From an uncultured Oscillospiraceae bacterium (GTDB lineage: Bacteria > Bacillota > Clostridia > Oscillospirales > Oscillospiraceae): a stretch of 38,969 nt of DNA. The stretch spans positions 1 through 38,969 of the forward strand of contig CATLFX010000024.1 in the NCBI GenBank assembly GCA_949935795.1, read 5' to 3'. Position 1 is the first letter of the stretch, and every line of letters begins with the position of its first letter. Shown in pieces: positions 24,604 to 31,080 of the stretch. The notes beneath the pieces were generated by a model. The model worked only from the letters and a program-made list of their open reading frames with translations. It did no database searches and was not told where the DNA came from. A program made the translations under genes and the position numbers.

Positions 24604-25613
24604 CAGACGCTCAGCACCCGGCTGGCGTCCTCAAAGATCTTGGCGTAGCCGGAAATGGTGGTGATGGCGGCCCGCTCCAGCTGGCGGTCAATGAGCTTGT
24701 CGTACTCCACCATCACGTCTCCGGCCTTGACCATCTCCAGGGCGTAGTTTTTGTCCAGGCCGATGATCTTGCCCTCGGGCACGGCGGAGGTGCGCAGCAC
24801 CTTGGCGCCCATGGGGGTGATGAGCTTGCCGGTGCCGTGGAAATCCAGCCCGGCGGCGGCGTCCTGCATCTGGCTGAGGCCCAGCAGCATGGGCATGGTG
24901 TCGGTGCCCACCAGCAGGGTGTTGAGCTGGTAGGGCTCAAAGCTGTTCCAGAAGGCCAGCAGGTCGCCGTAGGTGAGCTTTCCAGCGGTCTCCACGCTGC
25001 TGACCTTGGCGGCGTTGTTGTTGCCGTCGCCGTTGACGATGACGTCGATGGCGTCCTCCAGATGCATCCGCCCGATCTGAGCGCCGATCTGCCGCAGGGT
25101 GACGGAGAACAGGTCCAGCTTCTGGAATCGGATGGCCTCGTAAGAAGCCACCAGCATCCGGCCCCGCTTGTGGAGCTTGACCAGGCTGTCGCGGGTGCGC
25201 ACGGTGGTCTGGGGGATGGCGGCGCCCTCGGCCACCTGCTTGAGCTGTTTTTCGTCCTCGGGGACGGAGGTGATGGAGCGGTAGTCCATGCCCTCGATGA
25301 GGGTTTCGGTGGCGGTGATGTCGGGGAGGATGTTGGCCTCCTCCATACCCACCTTGACGGCCCTGGCGATGTACTCGGGGAAGAGCACCGCCGACTGGGA
25401 GGTGGAGAAGAACTTATCCACCAGGTCGGACCCGGCCCCTTTGACCCGGATGTCGAACCGTTTGAGCTGTCTCTGGTAGGCATCCAGCCCCTCCAGGGCA
25501 GTGCCCCGGTACTGTTCACTGGGGTCCAGCTTTTCCAGCACCTGGGTAAAGGACTTGCCCGCCTCGTGGTACATGCCCTTTTCCAGCTTCACGTTGTCAA
25601 ATCTCTGTGCCAT
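24603..25613 (-). CDS. major capsid protein, HK97 fold
   Basis: A 336-residue capsid protein. The N-terminal ~70 residues are helical and charged. The fold then shows the E-loop/P-domain features of HK97-like capsids: LFPEYIARAVKVGMEEANIL, GRMLVASYEAIRFQKLDLFS spine-helix region, LEDAIDVIVNGDG and the C-terminal axial domain PMGAKVLRTSAVPEGKIIGLDKN. It is close to the capsid or encapsulin-type proteins of domesticated elements in length. ATG at 25613 is preferred over the in-frame TTG three bases upstream, because GGAGGAG sits eight bases before it. It precedes the portal gene and follows the decoration gene. Confidence 0.9.
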   Translation of the reverse strand: MAQRFDNVKLEKGMYHEAGKSFTQVLEKLDPSEQYRGTALEGLDAYQRQLKRFDIRVKGAGSDLVDKFFSTSQSAVLFPEYIARAVKVGMEEANILPDITATETLIEGMDYRSITSVPEDEKQLKQVAEGAAIPQTTVRTRDSLVKLHKRGRMLVASYEAIRFQKLDLFSVTLRQIGAQIGRMHLEDAIDVIVNGDGNNNAAKVSSVETAGKLTYGDLLAFWNSFEPYQLNTLLVGTDTMPMLLGLSQMQDAAAGLDFHGTGKLITPMGAKVLRTSAVPEGKIIGLDKNYALEMVKAGDVMVEYDKLIDRQLERAAITTISGYAKIFEDASRVLSV

Positions 25614-25772
25614 CAATAGCTCCTCCTTTGTATGTCCGTTTTGTTGTCACGCTGCGCCTGTTCGCGACGCGCGGTTTCCCTCCGCCTCGGCCTGGTCTCC
25701 GGCCCGCTGCGCGGGCCTGCGCTCGGCCTCGCTCCGGTCCATCCGCGCTGCTCACGACGGCTCCGCGCTTCT
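25614..25772. repeat. GC-rich intergenic segment, possible interspersed repeat
   Basis: A 159-bp gap between decoration and capsid genes. Except for the capsid ribosome binding site at its left end, it holds GC-rich near-palindromic words (GCCCGCTGCGCGGGC at 25700-25714, and repeated CGCGC/CTCGG blocks). It resembles 1-100 and 5641-5770, and is unlike the tight spacing elsewhere in the operon. This suggests insertion of a scattered repeat. Confidence 0.35.
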
Positions 25773-26123
25773 TTACAGCTTAATGACGGCGGTCTTTGCC
25801 GTGGTGTCCACCGCCAGCACCAGGCACTTCAGCCCGCCGGTGGCGACGGCCGTCACGCCGCCCTCGCCGTCACAGGCCAGGGCTTGCCAGCCTGCCGCCG
25901 GGGCGGTGTCGCCGCTGTAGCTCACCTTGGCCGCGCCGCCGATCTGGACGGCGGCCGCGCCTTTCCGCACGCCGCCCAGCACCATGCCGCAGGGCAGGGC
26001 GTTGGCCGCGCCCTTGCTCACAGTGCCGCTGGCGGTGAGGGTCACCACCATGCCGGGCTGGACCTGGCCGCTCACCTGGAAGGTGGCGGTAGTCTGACCG
26101 ATTCCCTCGAAACAGATGTCCAT
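25773..26123 (-). CDS. head decoration-like protein
   Basis: A 116-residue, small-residue-rich beta protein (GQVQPGMVVTLTASGTVSKG, then GGAAKVSYSGDTAPAAGWQ) of the kind found as capsid decoration or stabilising proteins next to capsid genes. ATG at 26123 is preferred over 26129 because GGAG lies seven bases before it. It is separated from the terminase gene by a repeat-filled 331-bp gap and from capsid by 159 bp. Assignment is by location and composition only. Confidence 0.6.
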   Translation of the reverse strand: MDICFEGIGQTTATFQVSGQVQPGMVVTLTASGTVSKGAANALPCGMVLGGVRKGAAAVQIGGAAKVSYSGDTAPAAGWQALACDGEGGVTAVATGGLKCLVLAVDTTAKTAVIKL

Positions 26124-26454
26124 GTTCATGCTCCTCTCTGAGTGAAAATTTATAGAAATCCCCGTTTGGGGTATTTCCCTTCAGGAACCTACTTTCTGCT
26201 TGTGCAGAAAGTAGGCAAAGACACACTTAGGGGGCGTCCCGCCCCCGTCGCGCTTCGCGCTCCAGGCGGGCCTCCCCCTAAGGACCCCCTTTACGGGGGA
26301 CGCCCTATACGGGAGTCCGGGGAAAGCTTACGGCGCGCAGGGCCTGGACTGACGTTCCCCTATTTGTGCTTCCGCTCATATGGGGGTACTGTTTTGCGTT
26401 TCGGCCCGCCGCCAGCGCCTAAAGGGTACGCCCTCCGCTCCTGGGCCGGAGGGG
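26124..26454. repeat. palindrome-rich insertion in the head operon
   Basis: A 331-bp gap with no gene. It contains a perfect 12-bp palindrome at 26187-26214 with loop TTGT, and then nested inverted repeats: TTAGGGGG (26227-26234) with CCCCCTAA (26274-26281), enclosing CCCGCC/GGCGGG and GCGC-GCGC stems, and a CCCCC/GGGGG hairpin at 26284-26298. The concentration of hairpins with no open frame is typical of a REP- or MITE-like element. It separates terminase from the rest of the head genes and could partly terminate or stabilise the message. Confidence 0.55.
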
Positions 26455-27687
26455 CTAAAACACCGCCCGCTCCACGAACCGGGCGGTATATCCGTTCCCG
26501 CGCTCCATCGCCATGACGAAGTAGCGGATATCGTCCATGGCGTGGTCGTGTTCCTTGTGTACCCGGTCCTCGCCGCCGTCCTCCCAGCGGTACAGTCCGA
26601 ATTCCCTGGCCGCCGCCTGGCATTCCCTGCAAATGACGATTTTCCCGGATTTCAGCGCCTGAGCGGTCCTGCGGATACCCTCCAGCACTCGGTTGTCCGC
26701 CTTTTGCACTCTCCAGCCCTCCCGCCGCAGGGCCTCGATAAAGCTGGCGGCAGAGGGGTCCACGATGACCATTTCGATACAACGCTTTTCGGCCAATTTT
26801 TTCAAATCGTCCACGTACTCCCCGTCGGTTTTTTGCCGTCCCCGCTCCCGGGCGTCGTAGTAAAACTCTTTGACGCGGTACCAAATCCCATCTTTTTCTC
26901 CCCAAAGTCCGAAGGAAGCCGGGTTTCTGGTGCCGTAATCGCAGGAGATGCGCCACCGGGAACAGGGCTCCTCAGGCGGGCCGGGCATGGCGGACCGGTC
27001 GAAGAAGTCGTACACCAGCCCCTCCGCCGCGGTCCATTCTCCCAGCACATACCGCCGGTAGAACGCGCCCTGGAACATCCGCGCGTACCGTTCCCGCACC
27101 TGTGGGGACAGTCCTGGGTTGTCCTCCATGGTAAAGCGCAGGTAGAGCGCCCGCTTCTGTTCGGATTTGCAGATCCACTCTTTGTAAAACCAGTGTTCGG
27201 GCCCTGCGGGATTGCAGGAGAACCACAGCTTTCCGCCCGCCACGGAGCACCGGGCGGCGGCCTGTTCCACAAAGGAGCGGGGCATAAGGGCGGCCTCGTC
27301 CAGCAGCACTCCGGCCAGCGTCACTCCCTGGATGGAGGCATAGCTGCCCTCGTCGCCTCCGCCGTAGAGGTAGAAGGTGTTTTCCCGCCCGCCGCCCCGG
27401 AGGGTCACCTCGTTCCGGCTGATTTTCTCCTCCCACCGGAAGCCCAGCCCCTCCAGCACAGGCCGGGCCTGGCCCAGCAGGTTTCGCCGCACTCCGTTGA
27501 TGGAGGCGGCGCACAGTCCGAAGCGCTGCCGGTGGAACCTTGCCATAGCCCACAGGAAGAAGGACACGCCGAGGGCAAAGGTTTTGCCGGACCGAACGGC
27601 CCCGTCGCAGATGACGGCGTCGAAGCGGTCCTCTCTCCACCAGTCCAGCACCTGCCGCTGTTTGGGGGAGAACTGCAGCTTTTTCAC
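26455..27687 (-). CDS. phage terminase large subunit
   Basis: A 410-residue DNA-packaging ATPase-nuclease of the PBSX-type terminase family. Walker A is GAVRSGKT (residues 29-36), Walker B GVLLDEAAL near 130, and a coupling motif (SCNPAGPEHWF) follows near 160. The nuclease domain keeps its acidic residues: ISCDYGTRNPASFG near 245, MVIVDPSAASF near 305 and DHAMDDIRYFVM near 390. All catalytic positions look intact, so packaging ability is not obviously lost. It starts at GTG 27687 overlapping the small-subunit stop (GTGA). Confidence 0.95.
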   Translation of the reverse strand: MKKLQFSPKQRQVLDWWREDRFDAVICDGAVRSGKTFALGVSFFLWAMARFHRQRFGLCAASINGVRRNLLGQARPVLEGLGFRWEEKISRNEVTLRGGGRENTFYLYGGGDEGSYASIQGVTLAGVLLDEAALMPRSFVEQAAARCSVAGGKLWFSCNPAGPEHWFYKEWICKSEQKRALYLRFTMEDNPGLSPQVRERYARMFQGAFYRRYVLGEWTAAEGLVYDFFDRSAMPGPPEEPCSRWRISCDYGTRNPASFGLWGEKDGIWYRVKEFYYDARERGRQKTDGEYVDDLKKLAEKRCIEMVIVDPSAASFIEALRREGWRVQKADNRVLEGIRRTAQALKSGKIVICRECQAAAREFGLYRWEDGGEDRVHKEHDHAMDDIRYFVMAMERGNGYTARFVERAVF

Positions 27688-28004
27688 CCTTCACCGCCGT
27701 CCTGAGACGGGCACAGCCCATCCAGAAAGTCGCCCAGGGCCCCATCCCGGCGCTCGTCCAGCAGTTCCCGCAGCATGGTCAGCACCCGCACCCGGTCCAC
27801 AAACTTCGCCTCGAAGGTGCCGTTGGCGTTGCGTTTGAGCTCGGACACCCCGGTAAGGTCCAGACTGTCGACTCGTTCGGCCTCCTCGCCCTCCAGGAAG
27901 GCCAGTTTCACCACATCGTTGTTTTTCCACTCCGCCAGCTGCCGCAGGTATTCCAGCAGCTCGTCCCGGCCCAGTTCCTCCAGCTTTTTTTCTTCATGCT
28001 CCAA
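27684..28004 (-). CDS. putative terminase small subunit
   Basis: A 106-residue, charged, helical protein directly before the large terminase gene and overlapping it by GTGA. It has an acidic N-terminal helix (EEKKLEELGRDELLEYLRQL) and a C-terminal FVDRVRVLTMLRELLDE helix, in keeping with small subunits that recognise DNA and form the packaging ring. TTG at 28004, with AGGTGG five bases upstream, is the best start. The open frame upstream to 28061 overlaps the recombinase remnant. Assignment depends on position. Confidence 0.65.
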   Translation of the reverse strand: MEHEEKKLEELGRDELLEYLRQLAEWKNNDVVKLAFLEGEEAERVDSLDLTGVSELKRNANGTFEAKFVDRVRVLTMLRELLDERRDGALGDFLDGLCPSQDGGEG

Positions 28005-28006
28005 AC

Positions 28007-28399
28007 AAACCACCTCGCGCCGCCGGTGGGAACATACGTTTTGTTGACCATTCCGGTGCAAGGGGCAGGATGTTCAACCTTCAAAGTCTTGCTGTCCAAC
28101 TGCTCCTGAGATATGCTTTTCCAGGTTACGGCAAGGCCCCTGGCGGCGCCCACATCATTGTCACCCATCATCTCCTTCAGAAGATTTTCGGCCTTCTGCT
28201 TCTGTCCCATGATGATTTCCAACTGAGTACAGGCTTCAGCGCCATCCAGATTCGCCGGCATGAAGGGGTGTTTCTCGCTCTGGAGGAGCTGCATAGTGTG
28301 GCCGACCTCAATCCCAGTACATACGAACTCCAGCTTACGCAGCTCCGGGCAGTCTGCGTAGGGCATATTCCCGGTGGACACTAAAACTCTTGCTGACAT
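28007..28399 (-). pseudogene. YqaJ-type viral recombinase, C-terminal remnant
   Basis: About 131 residues match the C-terminal region of YqaJ/lambda-exonuclease-like phage recombinases: PPxDG-like PANLDGA, a helix with QKQKAENLLKEMMGDNDVG, then AVTWKSISQEQLDSKTLK and a final RxF. The nuclease core with its catalytic residues is missing, so this is a broken gene. The usual stop after RxF is also gone, and the frame runs on into the small terminase gene. A deletion therefore fused the two. It is evidence for a former replication/recombination module at the right end of the island. Confidence 0.75.
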
Positions 28400-28425
28400 A
28401 TTCCAAGCAAAGAGAACAATTAAAT

Positions 28426-28449
28426 CCCCGTGCCGCCCACAGCACGGGG
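28426..28449 (-). terminator. hairpin at the right edge of the island
   Basis: A perfect 8-bp stem (28426-28433 with 28442-28449) lies between the recombinase remnant and the deacetylase fragment. On the minus strand it is followed by ATTTAATTGTT, on the plus strand by ATGTTTGTATTTT, so it can act in both directions. It would stop transcription from the deacetylase promoter before it enters the island. Confidence 0.6.
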
Positions 28450-28460
28450 ATGTTTGTATT

Positions 28461-28700
28461 TTATGTGTATGCGCCTATTAGACCCTGCCGCAAAATAACA
28501 TCACCCCAGGCGGCGTCGAAGCTGATAGACAGCACCTTGTAGTCTTTCTGTACGCAGTAGATGGGCAGCTGCCGGGTGGAGGCGGAGGCCCCCACCACCG
28601 CCGGGTGGTTCACCACCCAGAACATCATCACGGCGGCCAGGGCGAAGGCCCCGGCCGCGATGAGCTTTCTCCGCAGGTAAATGACTTTTGTCTCGTTCAT
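28461..28700 (-). pseudogene. truncated sporulation-type polysaccharide deacetylase (PdaB-like)
   Basis: The first 79 residues of a PdaB-like deacetylase: an Arg/Lys-rich start, one transmembrane helix (AGAFALAAVMMFWVV) and the beginning of the catalytic domain LPIYCVQKDYKVLSISFDAAWGD. The sequence then turns into unrelated residues and stops at 28461. The metal-binding His residues and the rest of the domain are absent, and no continuation is seen at the other end of the island. Start at ATG 28700 with GGAGGGG upstream. Family members modify peptidoglycan during sporulation, so this breakage suggests either a redundant copy elsewhere or altered sporulation. Confidence 0.8.
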
Positions 28701-28765
28701 GGTTGACCCCTCCAAACTCGGTGTTGGTACAACTTATGCGGAGGGGGCCTTTTTCATGTTTTAGA

Positions 28766-28953
28766 AGCAAACAGGCCCCGCATCCGAAGATACGGGGCCT
28801 GTGGGTCTGCAAAACACTCTTGCAATTCTCGACTGAATACGCTACAATAAAGCCGTGAGACACAGAAGCAAAAGGCAGGGCGCGAAGTGTTGGCGCACTT
28901 CACGCCCCTATGCAGGAGACAGCCCCTCCCACACAGCAGAATTACTGCGCCCA
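28766..28953 (-). ncRNA. structured ncRNA, possibly 6S-like
   Basis: Between a near-consensus promoter and an intrinsic terminator lie about 190 nt with no open frame. An internal 12-bp hairpin (28880-28909, one G-U pair, loop CGCCAA) is prominent, and the 5' and 3' parts have partly complementary GUGGG/CCCAC segments, which would give a long rod with a central open region. Length, strong sigma-A promoter and rod shape fit 6S RNA, but I see no diagnostic conserved box. The identity is a suggestion and the transcription unit itself is better supported. Confidence 0.45.
28767..28801 (-). terminator. terminator of the ncRNA
   Basis: A 10-bp stem of ACAGGCCCCG with CGGGGCCTGT, extended by three further pairs and closed by a stable TTCG loop, followed on the minus strand by TTTGCTTCT. 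It lies 66 bp upstream of the deacetylase fragment, so it also insulates that gene from the RNA promoter. Confidence 0.75.
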
Positions 28954-28959
28954 AAAGCC

Positions 28960-28988
28960 ATTATAACGGTTCCCGCTTGATTTCGCAA
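28960..28988 (-). promoter_or_regulatory. near-consensus sigma-A promoter for the ncRNA
   Basis: On the minus strand TTGCGA (28983-28988), a 17-nt spacer and a perfect TATAAT (28960-28965). Expected start near 28953. It has no ribosome binding site or open frame after it. Confidence 0.7.
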
Positions 28989-29144
28989 GGGGGAACGTCT
29001 TGGCGCGTGTGCAGCTTCTTCCGGCGGTGTAGGGAAACACTCCCTGCGCCGCTTTTGTCGTCTCGCTGGGAACGCGCCCGGGGTGGGGGCCGCCCGCCCC
29101 GGGGCAAGTACCAACGAGAATGATTTGAAGGAGGAAGCTGAAAC

Positions 29145-29963
29145 GTGAAAAAATGGAATAGGGCGTTTGCATTATTACTGGCGGCGGGATCACTTTTCCT
29201 GTCCGCGTGTCATCAGCACACGTGGATAGAGGCTGACTGTGTCAGCCCGAAAACCTGCGAGAGCTGCGGGGAAACGGAAGGAAAGCCGTTGGGACACAGC
29301 TGGCAGGAGGCATCCTGTACCGAACCCAGGACCTGTACACGCTGCGGCCAAACGGAAGGGGAACCGTTGGGACACAGCTTTTCCTGGAATACGGTGGAGC
29401 AGGCGTCGTGCAGCAAAGCAGGAGTTCAGGAGGGGGTCTGCTCTGTCTGCGGCGAAACGGAGCGCAAAGAGCTGGAAAAACTCCCACACACCCCAGACGG
29501 CGACTGGGTGGTTACCAAAAAGGCTGTGGGCTCCGCTTCGGGAACCCGCGTGCGGTACTGTGCCGTCTGCGGCGAGATTGTTGAGGAGGAAACCTATGAA
29601 CTGAGCCCCGAGGAACAGGAGGCTTACTTCAAACAGCAATGCAAGACCTATACGTATGACCAGATTGCCAGAAATCCCGATGACTATAAATTCCAGAACG
29701 CAAAATTTCAAGGGAAAGTCATTCAGGTCATAGAGAGCGGGAACAATATTACCATGCGGCTCAATGTTACAAGGGGCCGGTACTCCTGGTCTGATACCAT
29801 CTATGTGCAGTATTCCCGCAAAGACTCCTCGGAGAGCCGTATCCTGGAGGATGATATCATCACTGTTTATGGCATTTTGACGGGTACTGTAACCTATCAA
29901 TCCGTTTTTGGCGCCCCTATCACAATTCCTGCCATGCGGTGCAGCTACATTGACCGTTCATAA
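29145..29963 (+). CDS. lipoprotein with CxxC repeats and OB-like domain
   Basis: A 272-residue exported lipoprotein. The signal peptide ends in the lipobox SAC (Cys at residue 22). Residues 24-140 hold three related motifs, each with a CxxC pair and the pattern CG-x-TEG-x-PLGHSW, which could bind zinc. Residues ~170-272 are a beta-rich domain (FQGKVIQVIESGNNITMRL, then YVQYSRKDSS) resembling the OB-fold tRNA_anti-like lipoprotein domains of gut Firmicutes. The start is GTG 29145 after AAGGAGG. It is the only plus-strand gene between 303 and 33,000 and has its own terminator at 30014-30062. The nearby CobW GTPases handle metals, which would fit metal binding, but this is speculation. Confidence 0.75.
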   Translation: MKKWNRAFALLLAAGSLFLSACHQHTWIEADCVSPKTCESCGETEGKPLGHSWQEASCTEPRTCTRCGQTEGEPLGHSFSWNTVEQASCSKAGVQEGVCSVCGETERKELEKLPHTPDGDWVVTKKAVGSASGTRVRYCAVCGEIVEEETYELSPEEQEAYFKQQCKTYTYDQIARNPDDYKFQNAKFQGKVIQVIESGNNITMRLNVTRGRYSWSDTIYVQYSRKDSSESRILEDDIITVYGILTGTVTYQSVFGAPITIPAMRCSYIDRS

Positions 29964-30013
29964 AAAACGGACATCCCAGCCCACGATTTCCGCCCCTTTG
30001 GGGTCCCATCATA

Positions 30014-30062
30014 TCCGAAAAAGCACCCGCCCCATTCAAAACGGGGTGGGTGCTTTTTCGGA
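30014..30062. terminator. bidirectional terminator
   Basis: A stem of about 20 bp (CCGAAAAAGCACCCGCCCC with its complement, one G-U pair) around an A-rich loop. Because the outer stem is A on one side and T on the other, it supplies a T run in both directions. It closes the plus-strand lipoprotein gene and the minus-strand CobW operon, which converge here. Confidence 0.85.
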
Positions 30063-30129
30063 TGCACTGGAAAATTTAACTTAATGGTATTACCCGTTTG
30101 GAAGGAGCCTTGCTCCATCCACATAAAGC

Positions 30130-31062
30130 TCAGAACGTCAGCACTTCCTGTTTCGGTTTCTCCGCGGGGCTGGCGGCGGTAACGTGGAGCACCGGCCCAT
30201 CCTCGCCCTCATAGGCCTTGTGGGCCTCCAGGCGGATCACCCCGGTAACGTCCGCCCAGGAGCGGTTTTCAAAGGCGTCGAAGCTGTCCTCCGCCGCCAC
30301 CAGGCCCAGGAAGGTGATGTCCGCCTCACAGCAGGTCATGGCGAACCGGCCCAGGATCACGTTGTCCGGGTACTGAGGCAGGTGGCACACCACCGTCTTG
30401 GCCCGGATGGTCTTGCCCTCGTACCGCTCCGGGTGCTCCATCACGTCCACGTACCACACGCCGAAGTCGTCGTCGGGGATGTCGATAACCTCCTGATCCA
30501 GGTCGAAGGGGCACACGCTGTCGTCGGCGTAGTCCTCGCTGGCGCCGTCGTTGTACTCCAGGTAGATATTGGCCCGGCGGTTCACCATCTTCAGGTTCCG
30601 CTGGCGCAGGGAGTCCCGCAGAGCCTCGGTGCAGCGGTTGAACACGATGAGGTCGGCGTTGGTCAGCTTTTCCATCATCATCTGGCCCAGGTTCTTGGCG
30701 TACATGTCGAAGGTGGACGCCTCCACCATGGTCATAATCTGGTAGAGCACCCAGTTGTCCGGCAGGGCCTCCTGGTACAGCCGCCCCATGGACCACATGC
30801 CGTTGAACTCGATCAAAATCTGTCTGGGGCGGTGCTTTTTCTCCAGCTGCTTCAAATAGGCGGGGGTGAGGTCCGACTCCTCCTCCACGTTGACCACGGT
30901 GACGTTTTTCAGCACCTTGGGGTCATATTCTTCCTCGCCCTCCTCGCAGCAGATCAGCAGGGTGCGGTCCCGGATGGCGAAGCCGTCCTGCAAAATGCCG
31001 TTGATAAAGGTGGTCTTGCCGCCGTCCAGAAACCCGGCGAACAGGTATACAGGGATATCCAT
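30130..31062 (-). CDS. CobW/G3E GTPase fused to a DUF1980-like domain
   Basis: A 310-residue protein. Residues 1-190 are a G3E P-loop GTPase of the CobW/YjiA type (Walker A FLDGGKTT near 11-18; Walker B/switch ILIEFNGMW near 85). The CxCC metal motif typical of zinc COG0523 members is replaced by a CCEEGEEEY segment. Residues ~205-300 match the C-terminal domain of DUF1980/YcgQ proteins: HPERYEGKTIRAKTVV, then ILGRFAMTCCEADITFLGL and SWADVTGVI. YcgQ normally pairs with a YcgR-like permease that is not seen here. Fusion suggests the GTPase charges or controls the DUF1980 partner. It lies 18 bp after the His-rich CobW gene. Confidence 0.8.
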   Translation of the reverse strand: MDIPVYLFAGFLDGGKTTFINGILQDGFAIRDRTLLICCEEGEEEYDPKVLKNVTVVNVEEESDLTPAYLKQLEKKHRPRQILIEFNGMWSMGRLYQEALPDNWVLYQIMTMVEASTFDMYAKNLGQMMMEKLTNADLIVFNRCTEALRDSLRQRNLKMVNRRANIYLEYNDGASEDYADDSVCPFDLDQEVIDIPDDDFGVWYVDVMEHPERYEGKTIRAKTVVCHLPQYPDNVILGRFAMTCCEADITFLGLVAAEDSFDAFENRSWADVTGVIRLEAHKAYEGEDGPVLHVTAASPAEKPKQEVLTF

Positions 31063-31080
31063 TCCGCTTCCAGCCCCTTT

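Larger units (their letters stand above)
28701..29144. other. 444-bp intergenic region with a likely ncRNA
   Basis: No protein gene is supported. The left two-thirds hold the minus-strand RNA unit described below (promoter 28960-28988, terminator 28767-28801). The right third (28990-29144) is the leader of the lipoprotein gene, with a GC hairpin around 29066-29103 and a strong AAGGAGG site before the GTG at 29145. No clear plus-strand promoter was found. Confidence 0.45.

Noticed and set aside
8640-28500. attL/attR core repeats flanking the island
   Set aside because: I compared the sequences near 8640-8740 and 28400-28520 and found only chance matches of about seven bases.
28501-28863. 120-codon minus-strand frame overlapping the deacetylase start
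   Set aside because: It crosses the ncRNA terminator and overlaps the deacetylase fragment in another frame; no motif.
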